A stretch of DNA of 26,133 nucleotides, taken from JBCCTJ01 sp039198585. GTDB lineage: Bacteria > Bacteroidota > Bacteroidia > Cytophagales > Amoebophilaceae. The stretch spans positions 1 through 26,133 of the forward strand of contig JBCCTJ010000012.1 in the NCBI GenBank assembly GCA_039198585.1. The letters are read 5' to 3'. This document shows positions 1-7,944 of the stretch, piece after piece. Position 1 is the stretch's first letter; every line of letters begins with the position of its first letter. The notes beneath the pieces were generated by a model that saw only the letters and a program-made list of their open reading frames with translations, did no database searches and was not told where the DNA came from. The position numbers and the translations under genes are program-made.

Positions 1-1997
1 ACTGTCTGAGCTACTTTTTGCTTGACTTGCTTATACCCATAGACGCAGACCATAATCATGCCTACTGAGATGATACTCAAAACCCATACCCATCTTTTGG
101 TGCTTGCTAGGGAAGATTGAGTAGCTGTTAAATTAACTTTCTCATCTGTTATGGTTTGGTTGGCTTCGTTCAGTTTTTGCTCAAGTGCTGCTTTTTCTTC
201 TTGCCATTCTGTTGTCATCTGATCGAGGTTGCCTCCTTTTTGAAAGGATTGCAGTGTTTGTTCTAAAGCCTCTTTCTCTTTTTTTAGCTGGGCAGGATCT
301 CCTAGCCTCAACTTGGCGTTAAGGGTATTGATTTGCTCATGCAATTCCTGATTCATCTCTTGGAAGGCTCCCTTTGGATTTTCTTCTTTGGATGTTTTGA
401 TATATTGCTGAAGCTCGTTGATTTGTTTATTTAATGATTCGGGATCTCCTAGATCCCGTTTAGTATTAGCTTCTTTCAATTTACTTCTTAAGCTATCAAC
501 GGTTTGTTTGTTCCTGTTATTTTCGCTAGTGAGGTCATTAACAGTATTATTCAGGCTTTTAATTTGATCTTGTAATGCTTTTTTTTCTTTTTCAAAATTG
601 TCACTCCCCTCTTTCATCAGCTTAAGCGCTTTATCTTCACTTTCTATCTTTTTTTGAAGCTCGTTGATTTCAGACTGTAATGTTTGATTGTTCTTTGTTA
701 AAGTTTCTACTTCGTCTTTCTTTTTCTTAGTATCCTGAAGTTGCTTGTTAAGATTTTTTATAGTTTTTTCTCTTTCTAGTAATGTACTAGCCAATTTTTC
801 TTTTTTTTCTGCTAAGTTATTTTTTTCTTTCAAAAAATCCGTAACTGTTGTTATTAAATTCTTTTTATTTTGTTTTCCTTCTAATAAGGCTAATATTAAT
901 TCGTATACAGCAAATTTCTTGTCATTAAAGTAATACCTGGCAAGCGAAATATCATTAGGCTGTATGTCTATTTTTTCAAAGGATAGCAGCTTGATGATAA
1001 GTTGTAATTTTGTTTCTTTGGGATTAGGGCTGTACTGATATAAAGATAATGCCCTATCTAGAGCACTTTGACGATTAACACTACCCTCATGCTCAAAGTA
1101 AACAGGGTTATAGTTGATATTCATATATTCAATAACTTCTTCTTTTTTACTTTCGTAGAGAATCTGCAGTTCATCGAGCAGAAGTAGTGCATTCTGCTCT
1201 GGTGCGTCATAATCGCATGCGGCTATCAAGGCAGTTCCTCTTTCAGTGCTGCTATAACTTTTTTCAAGGAGATTAATACCTTTCTTAGGATCTTTATTAA
1301 CCTTTTTCAAGACTTCTTTGAGAATCTCAGTAGGTCTTTTATCGTAAAAGAGAGCGTGTAGAAAAGTAACTTTCCCAAGTCCACCAATATCAATATGACT
1401 ACCATTGAGCCAATAGGTTTTTTCCTTAGCATGCTGCTTATCTCCTTTTTCCAAAAAGTACTTAAATAGTTTTAAATTGCCTTTGTCGTTTGCTGTTTTC
1501 AAGAGTACTTCTGGATTAATCGTAATCACTATGTTTTCTTTGCTTATTATATTGAAGAGCTTGTCACATCGCGTGAGGAATTCATCGACCTTCATTTCAT
1601 TAGCATCCTGCCAACTATACTTGCTCAAGTAGTCATAGATTAGAGTAGACCAAAACTTAGGATATATACCCCCTAATATTGAGTTATCTTTTTCATCTTT
1701 TGCTTTTTTGTTGATTTCTATTAAATTTCTGACAAGGTCCATTTTGTTTAGTTGAAAAGCAAGAATGATTAGTTTTTTCCACTTACGTTCTTCTTCTCTT
1801 ATTTGATCAGCTGTTAAGTTTTGCTCCTTAATTTTTTGAATAATATCTTCATTCTTAGAACTTTTTTCTAATTTAATATCCTTAATAGAGGCCTGCAAAG
1901 AGGTGGAAAAAAAGACCAAAAAAGAGATCACCAATAGGGTAATTCCATAGCCTTTGATGCATGCTGAGTTGGGGTGTGCTTTTTTAGATAGAATCAT
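1..1997 (-). CDS. Secreted ankyrin-like / coiled-coil membrane protein, 3' end outside window
   Basis: An open frame of 665 codons runs off the left edge with no stop, so the C-terminus is missing. Residues 15-36 form a hydrophobic signal peptide ending near LQA. Residues about 163-375 have helix-pair units resembling worn ankyrin repeats (for example ERGTALIAACDYDAPEQNAL at 252). Residues about 385-632 are a Lys/Glu/Gln-rich coiled coil containing two similar blocks headed LGDP at 516 and 566, fifty residues apart. Residues 636-654 form a Trp-rich membrane span, followed by a basic tail. I chose the ATG at 1997 because it directly precedes the signal peptide; no Shine-Dalgarno is visible. 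The specific function is unknown. By analogy with ankyrin proteins of intracellular Bacteroidota it may be an effector or envelope scaffold, but that is inference. The ankyrin call is weaker than the coiled-coil, signal and TM calls. Confidence 0.85.
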   Translation of the reverse strand, partial: MILSKKAHPNSACIKGYGITLLVISFLVFFSTSLQASIKDIKLEKSSKNEDIIQKIKEQNLTADQIREEERKWKKLIILAFQLNKMDLVRNLIEINKKAKDEKDNSILGGIYPKFWSTLIYDYLSKYSWQDANEMKVDEFLTRCDKLFNIISKENIVITINPEVLLKTANDKGNLKLFKYFLEKGDKQHAKEKTYWLNGSHIDIGGLGKVTFLHALFYDKRPTEILKEVLKKVNKDPKKGINLLEKSYSSTERGTALIAACDYDAPEQNALLLLDELQILYESKKEEVIEYMNINYNPVYFEHEGSVNRQSALDRALSLYQYSPNPKETKLQLIIKLLSFEKIDIQPNDISLARYYFNDKKFAVYELILALLEGKQNKKNLITTVTDFLKEKNNLAEKKEKLASTLLEREKTIKNLNKQLQDTKKKKDEVETLTKNNQTLQSEINELQKKIESEDKALKLMKEGSDNFEKEKKALQDQIKSLNNTVNDLTSENNRNKQTVDSLRSKLKEANTKRDLGDPESLNKQINELQQYIKTSKEENPKGAFQEMNQELHEQINTLNAKLRLGDPAQLKKEKEALEQTLQSFQKGGNLDQMTTEWQEEKAALEQKLNEANQTITDEKVNLTATQSSLASTKRWVWVLSIISVGMIMVCVYGYKQVKQKVAQT

Positions 1998-2055
1998 GAT
2001 TGGGGGTTATCGTTTTCGCAAATAGAATCATGATTGGGGGTTATCGTTTTCGCAA
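1988..2055. repeat. Perfect 34-bp tandem duplication over a start codon
   Basis: Positions 1988-2021 and 2022-2055 are identical 34-bp units beginning atagaatcatgattggg. The unit contains the ATG of the minus-strand gene at 1997. The second copy gives an extra upstream ATG at 2031. Because 34 is not a multiple of 3, that ATG opens a different frame, which reads 15 codons and stops at 1984-1986, just inside the real gene. Confidence 0.95.
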
Positions 2056-2071
2056 AAAGTGAATAACAACG

Positions 2072-2079
2072 CAAACTTA
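2072..2079 (-). promoter_or_regulatory. Candidate Bacteroidota -7 element for the 1-1997 gene
   Basis: The minus strand reads TAAGTTTG, a full match to TAnnTTTG, 75 bases upstream of the ATG at 1997. No TTG or TTTG is seen at the expected -33 spacing, so this is a half match. Confidence 0.4.
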
Positions 2080-2164
2080 ATAAAAAAAGTTAATTCGCAT
2101 GGTTTTGTATTAAGCAACATCTACCATTTTCCACTTGCGCACTGACTAGGCCGCTTTTCATGAT

Positions 2165-2172
2165 TAGTTTTG
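2165..2172 (+). promoter_or_regulatory. Candidate -7 element for asnS
   Basis: tagttttg matches TAnnTTTG and lies 37 bases before the asnS ATG, giving a leader of about 30 nt. The nearest TTG upstream (2135) is 27 bases away, longer than the usual 19-21, so the -33 part is weak. Confidence 0.4.
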
Positions 2173-2209
2173 TAAATTGGCCATCCAATGACCCAACTGC
2201 TGTATAACC

Positions 2210-3598
2210 ATGATCTCTCACTCGACTATTAAAGAACTACTGGAGCGACCTGCTGGTGAGTCAAGCGTAACCTTGCAGGGATGGATTAGAAATAAGCGTA
2301 TGAGTAAACGTGTTATTTTTATTACCATGCAGGATGGCTCTACGCAGAATACGCTTCAGGTAGTCGCTGATCCGCAGCAACTCGCAGAAGACCTCATCAA
2401 AAGTTTACAAGTAGGTGCGAGTTTATCCATTACTGGCAAGATAGTTCACTCTCAAGGGAGTGCCCAAAGTAAAGAGATGCAGGCTGAGTCTATCACCTTG
2501 TTAGGTCATTCCTCTTCCTCTTACCCCTTGCAGCCGAAACATCACTCTTTAGCATTCTTGCGCAGCATCCAGCACCTGCGATTTAGAACCCATACATTTG
2601 GTGCTATTTTTCGCATTCGCCATGCGGCATCCTATGCGATTCATCATTTTCTCAGCCAACGTGGTTTTTTTTGGTTACATACGCCTATTTTGACTAATAT
2701 TGATACTGAAGGAGCTGGCGAGACTTTTGAGGTGGTAGCGCCAGCCAGCTCTAGCCATCCTGGCGGTTTCTTTGGTAGTACTACTCATCTTACTGTATCG
2801 GGGCAACTGGCTGCTGAGTCGGCTGTTTTGGGGCTAGGAAAAGTCTACACGTTTGGCCCTACTTTTCGTGCAGAGAACTCTAATACAACGCGTCACTTGG
2901 CAGAATTTTGGATGGTAGAACCTGAGATGGCGTTCTACGATTTGCAAGATAATATCGCATTGGCTGAGGAACTCCTGAGGTATACTATTCAGTATGTTTT
3001 GTCCGACTGCTCGGAGGAACTTGCTTTTTTAAATAGGAGAGCAACTGATGAGGCGACTCTTTGTAGGCATTTGGATGAGTATTTGCATGACATCATTGCA
3101 CATCCTTTCGAGCAGATTACCTACACAGAGGCGCTTGCTATTCTGATGGAGGCTGCTGCCCATGATGGTACCATGTTCCACTATCCTGTCACTCCCTGGG
3201 GCGTGACATTGCAAACAGAACATGAGCGTTATTTGACTGCTTACTTTAAGCGTCCTGTTGTAGTGACTGACTATCCTAAGGAGGGTAAACCTTTTTATAT
3301 GCGACAAAATGATGACGGGAAGACGGTAGCTGCTATGGATATTCTTTTTCCTGTAATCGGTGAGGTTGTAGGAGGCTCTCAACGAGAAGAACGTTATGAT
3401 CATCTTTTGGCAGCTGTTCAGGCACATCAGCTGGACCTAAAGAGGGTAGATTGGTATCTTGATACACGCCGCTTTGGTACTGTTATACACAGTGGTTTTG
3501 GAATAGGATTTGAAAGATTGCTGCTCGTCTTAACGGGTATGGACAATATCCGCGATGTCATCCCATATCCTCGTACACCTGGTCATATTGCCTACTGA
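2210..3598 (+). CDS. asnS: Asparaginyl-tRNA synthetase
   Basis: Cytoplasmic class IIb synthetase that charges tRNA-Asn using ATP and asparagine. Residues 19-99 are the OB-fold anticodon-binding domain (VTLQGWIRNKR). The catalytic core begins near 115 with LRSIQHLRFRT. Motif 2 is at 219-240 (FRAENSNTTRHL), where the Asn-type FRAE signature is followed by the HLAEF block. Motif 3 is at 429-438 (GFGIGFERLL), with its ATP-binding arginine at 436. The protein ends PRTPGHIAY where most relatives have PRTPG plus a few other residues. The length of 462 aa is normal for the family. The ATG at 2210 puts the OB fold at the expected distance from the N-terminus. It lies head-to-head with the minus-strand ankyrin-like gene and is followed 84 nt later by lepB. 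Confidence 0.97.
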   Translation: MISHSTIKELLERPAGESSVTLQGWIRNKRMSKRVIFITMQDGSTQNTLQVVADPQQLAEDLIKSLQVGASLSITGKIVHSQGSAQSKEMQAESITLLGHSSSSYPLQPKHHSLAFLRSIQHLRFRTHTFGAIFRIRHAASYAIHHFLSQRGFFWLHTPILTNIDTEGAGETFEVVAPASSSHPGGFFGSTTHLTVSGQLAAESAVLGLGKVYTFGPTFRAENSNTTRHLAEFWMVEPEMAFYDLQDNIALAEELLRYTIQYVLSDCSEELAFLNRRATDEATLCRHLDEYLHDIIAHPFEQITYTEALAILMEAAAHDGTMFHYPVTPWGVTLQTEHERYLTAYFKRPVVVTDYPKEGKPFYMRQNDDGKTVAAMDILFPVIGEVVGGSQREERYDHLLAAVQAHQLDLKRVDWYLDTRRFGTVIHSGFGIGFERLLLVLTGMDNIRDVIPYPRTPGHIAY

Positions 3599-3682
3599 TA
3601 CATGTCTCTTGACTGAATATTTTATTTGTATCAATCAGAAAAAAAAGTATATTTGCTCCTACACTATTCATTTTTTAAGCAA

Positions 3683-4738
3683 ATGTCTTTCCTCAGCAAA
3701 GAATTGAAAAGAGAAATCCGCGATATCGTCCTGATTATTTTGTGCTGGAGTGCTTTCAATACTTTTTTTTTTCAAGTTTCCTTTGTTCCTTCTGGTTCTA
3801 TGCGTTCGCAATTATTGGTTAGTGACATTGTTGTCGTGAGTAAGTTGCGTTATGGGGCGCGTATTCCTAGAACGCTGGCGCTGCCTTTCCTGGAGAAAAC
3901 CCTTCCCTGGACAAAAATTCCTTCCTATATTCCCCTGCCTATTCCTTACTGGCGGTTGCCAGGCCTTGGCAAGATGAAACGTGGAGACGTAGTTGTCTTC
4001 AATACTCCTACTGAGCCAGAATACCCAATTGATCATCGGCAGCCTTTTGTGAAGCGTATTGTCGGCTTATGGGGAGATAGAGTTGCTATTGAAAAAGGGA
4101 AAGTATGGGTTAATGGTAAAAGAGAGGAAAAATTCAATCATGCTGGTAGAAAAATGCGCTATTTTGTGGAAACTAGCCAAAAAGTCTATAGTAGTTTTTT
4201 TAAACGTTATGATGTTGTACAACAAGATGTAAGTGTTGCACCTGGTGGTTATTTACTGAGTATAACGGCTGACATAGCAGAAAAACTACAACAGTCTTCG
4301 GTAGTGGTGCGTATCAAGGAGCTGTGTGATGATCAACGATGTTGTGCTATGCAATCGATCATAGTACCTAAGCGGGGGATGACTATCACAATAGATGCTC
4401 ACACTTGTGAGCAATATGGGAAAACGATTCGCCTGTATGAAGGCCATGATGATGTAGTCATTAAAGATGGTACATTGTGGATCAATGGAGAGCAAATCAT
4501 GGAGTATACGTTTCGCTTGAACTATTTGTTTGTCTTGGGCGATAATTTTTTTGGTTCTTGGGATTCTCGTTTTTGGGGATTTGTACCTGTAGACCATGTA
4601 CTTGGTAAGGCTATTTTTATCCTCTTAGGGGGGCGTGATGGATTAGAAGGAGGTGAAGAGTGGTGGCGAAGAATCTGGCTCATACCCCTTATAAGAGGTC
4701 ATTTTACGTGGAAGCGATCTTTTAGAAAGATTAGGTAA
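3683..4738 (+). CDS. lepB: Signal peptidase I
   Basis: Inner-membrane serine protease (family S26) that removes signal peptides from Sec-exported proteins, so it should process the many signal-bearing proteins in this window. Residues 15-30 form a single N-terminal anchor. The catalytic serine is S39 in PSGSMRSQLL, and the general-base lysine is K124 in KRIVGLWGD. The late conserved box LGDNFFGSWDSRFWG is present near the C-terminus. Between Lys and that box lies an insertion of roughly 150 residues, commonly seen in larger Gram-negative and Bacteroidota LepB. The frame is open upstream to a TTG at 3626, but the ATG at 3683 puts the anchor right at the N-terminus and is preferred (351 aa). 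It lies downstream of asnS on the same strand. Confidence 0.95.
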   Translation: MSFLSKELKREIRDIVLIILCWSAFNTFFFQVSFVPSGSMRSQLLVSDIVVVSKLRYGARIPRTLALPFLEKTLPWTKIPSYIPLPIPYWRLPGLGKMKRGDVVVFNTPTEPEYPIDHRQPFVKRIVGLWGDRVAIEKGKVWVNGKREEKFNHAGRKMRYFVETSQKVYSSFFKRYDVVQQDVSVAPGGYLLSITADIAEKLQQSSVVVRIKELCDDQRCCAMQSIIVPKRGMTITIDAHTCEQYGKTIRLYEGHDDVVIKDGTLWINGEQIMEYTFRLNYLFVLGDNFFGSWDSRFWGFVPVDHVLGKAIFILLGGRDGLEGGEEWWRRIWLIPLIRGHFTWKRSFRKIR

Positions 4739-4858
4739 ATCTGTCCATTATTGTGAAGATCTGTTTACCTTTTTGTTGCTAGATTAGATAAAAATTTTAT
4801 TCTTGGGTAATAGATCAACAAAAATATATAAATAGGGGAGTTTTAATACGTTAAGTTT

Positions 4859-6379
4859 ATGATTATGAGCCAAAAATCTTCAGTATCTTTGTTTAAAAAC
4901 CGCCAAGAAGTGGTTATGTTAGTCGCCTTAAATGCTCTTCTTGGGCTGGTCTCTTTTTGCTATGGTCTTGCGCGTGCTTTGAAAGACCAGTTTACTTTAT
5001 ATTATGGAGGGCCTCTTTTGATAAGCCTTTCTAAGCTGCTAGTGATTCCATCTATGTTTTTCCTGAAGTTTTTGTACGATACTGTCAATAAACATACCAA
5101 TGCCAACGGTAGATTTTATATAGTCACGAGTTATTTCATTGCTTTTTTCGCTCTCTTTTTATTCATTTACAAAACAGGTATTATCGAAAAATTAGAGCTT
5201 AGCTGGGCAGGTAGAATGGCTCAACAATATAAGCGATTTGAGACGCCCTTCACAGGTATTCAGTATTGGCCTAGTCTTCTTTTCTATATTCATGCTGAAG
5301 GGATTGGTACTTTTATGTTGAGCGTTTTAGTCTGGACTTTTATCAATGCTACGATGAGCTTGGACCAATCTAAGAGACTTTATACGTTATTGTCATTAGG
5401 TGCTGCGGTTTCTACATTCTTTGCAGGATATGTGGCTACCATGCAGGTTAGTAATACAATACTTTTTGCTGTTATTATTGCTTGTATGTTCTGTTTAATG
5501 CTGGCTTATTATCTTTTCTACTTGTATAAAAACCAGTACCCAGAACTCTTTGTAGCTGTTCAGCCTAAAAAGAAGAAGAAAAAGCTAACCTTTGTAGAGT
5601 CTATTAAGCTTCTCATTACCCACAAAGAATCTAAATATTTGCTTTTAATCACCGCTTTGGTGCTATGCTACACTATTTATGTGCCGCTCGTAGAAGCTTT
5701 CCATAAAAGCTACGTAAAAGGGTTGGGTGATAGCTTGCAACTACGCAATGGCGTTCGCTACTTTACAGGTGTTCAGCTGCGCAACATTGGTATTTTCTCA
5801 TTCTTTACTGTTTTAATTTTGGGCCCTTTATCTGCGCGGTCTTCCTGGTTTGTGCGCGCTATGTTAACACCTCTTGTTCTTACTTTGGGTACTATTAGCT
5901 TCTTTATTACTATCTTTTATACAGATAGTGTTGTTGCTCTTGCAGAAAAATTTAATTTATTCAATCGCTTTGGCATATTAAGTCATTTACCTAGTGGAGC
6001 AGATATTGCATCTATCAAGTCAGGATATGTGAAGGTCAGTGCAGGTATGCTGCTTGTCATCGTGGGTAAATCTTTCAAGTACATATTTTTTGATTCTACT
6101 AAAGAAGGGGCTTATGTTCCACTAGATTCAGAAACTAAGGTAAATGCTAAAGCAGCTATAGATGGCGCTTTCTCTCGGGTAGGAAAAGGAATAGGGTCTT
6201 TTTATATTATGATCATTTCCTTGATTATGGGCACAGGAAAAGACTTGCTAGGTATTAAGTATTTTATTATTGTATTACTGATTATCACGTTACTAATCTG
6301 GCTCTTTTCCATTACTAAACTCTCTGGTATGTATGATGCCAAAGTGGCTAAACAGGCTTCTTCTCCATCTAAAAAGTAA
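4859..6379 (+). CDS. tlc: NTT-family ATP/ADP translocase
   Basis: Polytopic inner-membrane nucleotide transporter of the NTT/TLC family (plastids, Chlamydiae, Rickettsiales, Amoebophilus-group bacteria). It typically exchanges host ATP for bacterial ADP, although paralogues can move other nucleotides. Family blocks visible are VLVWTFINATMSLDQSKRLY (residues about 160-180), a Lys-rich cytoplasmic loop around 238-243, LVEAFHKSYVK near 275, and FKYIFFDSTKEGAYVPLDSE near 410-430 followed by the AAIDGAFSRVGKGIG segment. About 12 hydrophobic spans fit the 506-aa length. ATGs at 4859 and 4865 are both possible starts. Exact substrate specificity cannot be read from sequence alone. Its presence implies life inside a host cell. 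Confidence 0.93.
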   Translation: MIMSQKSSVSLFKNRQEVVMLVALNALLGLVSFCYGLARALKDQFTLYYGGPLLISLSKLLVIPSMFFLKFLYDTVNKHTNANGRFYIVTSYFIAFFALFLFIYKTGIIEKLELSWAGRMAQQYKRFETPFTGIQYWPSLLFYIHAEGIGTFMLSVLVWTFINATMSLDQSKRLYTLLSLGAAVSTFFAGYVATMQVSNTILFAVIIACMFCLMLAYYLFYLYKNQYPELFVAVQPKKKKKKLTFVESIKLLITHKESKYLLLITALVLCYTIYVPLVEAFHKSYVKGLGDSLQLRNGVRYFTGVQLRNIGIFSFFTVLILGPLSARSSWFVRAMLTPLVLTLGTISFFITIFYTDSVVALAEKFNLFNRFGILSHLPSGADIASIKSGYVKVSAGMLLVIVGKSFKYIFFDSTKEGAYVPLDSETKVNAKAAIDGAFSRVGKGIGSFYIMIISLIMGTGKDLLGIKYFIIVLLIITLLIWLFSITKLSGMYDAKVAKQASSPSKK

Positions 6380-6991
6380 TTGATAGGGGGCTCTCTCAAA
6401 TAGTCTGAACATCATTGATTATGATTGATCCACTGTGTATCCATGACGTATGAGTCAATAATGGAACGCAAAGAGATAAACCTAACAGCTATTTTACCTA
6501 TCTAAGTACGTGCAGCCAGGAGAGTACGCAACTCTAGCAATCATTAAAAAAATAGCTGTATAGGCCATTCTGTTAATATTTTTTAGCTAAAAATAGCTGA
6601 GCGCAATTGTAAAAATCACCGAAAAATCAAGAAAATTATGAAAAATGGGTGAATTTTACCTTTTTTCATTATGAACATGAAGGAAAAATCTTCTCTAGAG
6701 CTCACATAAAATGTTTTGAACAAAAGCGTCTCTACGTCTGACTACCTCCAAGTAGTCTCTGATGTCCTTTCGCTTCCTTGCTTGCTTCTTATTTTATGTA
6801 TTAACTTCATAAAGTGAATCGATATGCTGTATGAGGTTATAATAGGATATTTTTTCATTTTTGTAGATGATAGATCATTGCATTGTACCTGATCAGCACT
6901 AAAATCAGAGTAAATCTTGAACAATCAACATGATCTCTTCTTAGCACTGTTTGATCCAACTGGAAATTATAGACTCAACATGCTACTTTGT
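6380..6991. other. Gene-poor AT-rich spacer between tlc and the str operon
   Basis: About 610 bases without a convincing gene. It has stops in all frames and only short reading frames that match no family I recognise. It contains an 11-bp inverted repeat (6485-6559), a 14-bp palindrome tttttagctaaaaa (6580-6593) and several copies of the core tagct. It could be a decayed insertion sequence, a long untranslated region or an unrecognised RNA; nothing decides between these. Confidence 0.6.
6485..6559. repeat. 11-bp inverted repeat with 53-nt interior
   Basis: acagctatttt at 6485-6495 is the exact reverse complement of aaaatagctgt at 6549-6559. The arms lie 106-180 bases past the tlc stop. The large loop and missing GC-rich stem or U-tract argue against a standard intrinsic terminator. 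Confidence 0.7.
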
Positions 6992-7023
6992 TTTGGAAGA
7001 CCGCTTTATTTCTTATAGATTTG
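6992..7023 (+). promoter_or_regulatory. Bacteroidota-type promoter of the str operon
   Basis: TTTG at 6992-6995, a 20-base gap, then tagatttg at 7016-7023. This is an exact fit to the TTTG-N19-21-TAnnTTTG consensus of the primary sigma factor in Bacteroidota. Transcription would begin near 7030, giving a leader of about 25 nt before the rpsL ATG at 7055. That also argues against the in-frame TTG at 7028 as the start. Confidence 0.85.
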
Positions 7024-7054
7024 CATCTTGTTAAAAATTTTAATTCAATTTTTT

Positions 7055-7435
7055 ATGCCTACCACTCAGCAACTAGTTAGGAAAGGAAGAAAAACCCCTC
7101 AGAAAAAGCGTGCTAGCATAGCTTTAGGGGGATCTCCTCAACGAGAAGGTGTTTGTGAGCGTGTTACTACGACTACGCCCAAAAAGCCTAACTCAGCCTT
7201 GAGAAAGATAGCTCGTGTGCGCTTGACTACTGGCTATAAGGTGAGAGCCTATATACCAGGTATAGGGCATAACCTGCAAGAACACTCAGTAGTACTAGTG
7301 AGGGGTGGAAAAACTAAAGATGTAGGAACTAAGTATAAAATAGCGCGTGGCACTAGAGATACCGCTGGTGTACAGAGTAGAAAGCAAGGTAGATCGCGCT
7401 ATGGTACCAAGTCAGCAAAAGGTAGTAATAACTAG
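7055..7435 (+). CDS. rpsL: Small ribosomal subunit protein uS12
   Basis: Decoding-centre protein of the 30S subunit. It starts MPTTQQLVRKGR like nearly all S12 proteins, which fixes the ATG at 7055 (126 aa). The conserved TPKKPNSALRK loop is at 41-51, with the lysine equivalent to E. coli K42 (here K43). The second loop, normally KDLPGVRYH, reads K88-D-V-G-T-K-Y-K. The Lys and the modifiable Asp are kept, but the Leu-Pro-Gly-Val part is altered and one residue shorter. First gene of the str operon, directly behind a strong promoter; rpsG follows after 35 nt. No Shine-Dalgarno is seen and the leader is A/T-rich, as usual in this phylum. Confidence 0.98.
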   Translation: MPTTQQLVRKGRKTPQKKRASIALGGSPQREGVCERVTTTTPKKPNSALRKIARVRLTTGYKVRAYIPGIGHNLQEHSVVLVRGGKTKDVGTKYKIARGTRDTAGVQSRKQGRSRYGTKSAKGSNN

Positions 7436-7470
7436 CAAGTACTGTAATTGTTCAATTTTTATTTATCAAA

Positions 7471-7935
7471 ATGGCTCGTTCTAAAACTCCTAAGAGATTT
7501 TATGCTCCTGATAGCAAATATGGTAGCAAGAAAATTACTCGTTTGATTAACTATATCATGCAAGATGGTAAGAAAGCTACTGCGGAAAAAATTACTTATC
7601 AAGCGTTTGACCTGATACAAGATAAGGAAGTGCGTGATCCGATAGAGGTATTAGAGGAAGCTATAGAACATATTACGCCTCATGTAGAAGTACGTGCTAG
7701 GCGTGTAGGGGGGGCTAACCTCCAGATCCCTATCCCAGTTCGGTTAGAACGCAAAGAACAGCTGTGGATGCGCTGGCTTATACAGGCTGCTAAGGCTAGG
7801 CCTGAAAGGACTATGGAACAAAGACTTGCCTATGAGCTGATAGCAGCCTCTAAAGGAGAAGGTAATGCTGTCAAAAAAAGAAAAAATATGCATAAATCAG
7901 CTGAATCTCACAAAGCATACTCTCACCTTAAATAG
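7471..7935 (+). CDS. rpsG: Small ribosomal subunit protein uS7
   Basis: 30S head protein that nucleates assembly on the 3' domain of 16S rRNA and contacts E-site tRNA. MARSKTPKRFYAPDSKYGS at the start and the block VEVRARRVGGANLQIPIPV near residues 72-90 are diagnostic. At 154 aa it is close to the E. coli length. The C-terminal KRKNMHKSAESHKAYSHLK corresponds to the usual KRxDxHxMAEANKAFxHx tail with several substitutions. Second gene of the str operon; fusA starts 10 nt after its stop. Confidence 0.98.
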   Translation: MARSKTPKRFYAPDSKYGSKKITRLINYIMQDGKKATAEKITYQAFDLIQDKEVRDPIEVLEEAIEHITPHVEVRARRVGGANLQIPIPVRLERKEQLWMRWLIQAAKARPERTMEQRLAYELIAASKGEGNAVKKRKNMHKSAESHKAYSHLK

Positions 7936-7944
7936 TGACTATCG

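Noticed and set aside
3029..3427. 132-codon minus-strand frame inside asnS.
   Set aside because: It lies wholly in the antisense of a conserved gene and has no recognisable domain.
6695..6793. Short minus-strand reading tail (32 codons, Arg/Lys-rich, ending VRRRDAFVQNILCEL) in the tlc-rpsL spacer that reads like the end of a protein.
   Set aside because: It is preceded by an in-frame stop, has no start or recognised family, and cannot be told from chance; at most a remnant of a lost gene.
6742..6924. 60-codon minus-strand frame in the same spacer.
   Set aside because: No family resemblance, odd composition and no promoter match; treated as chance.
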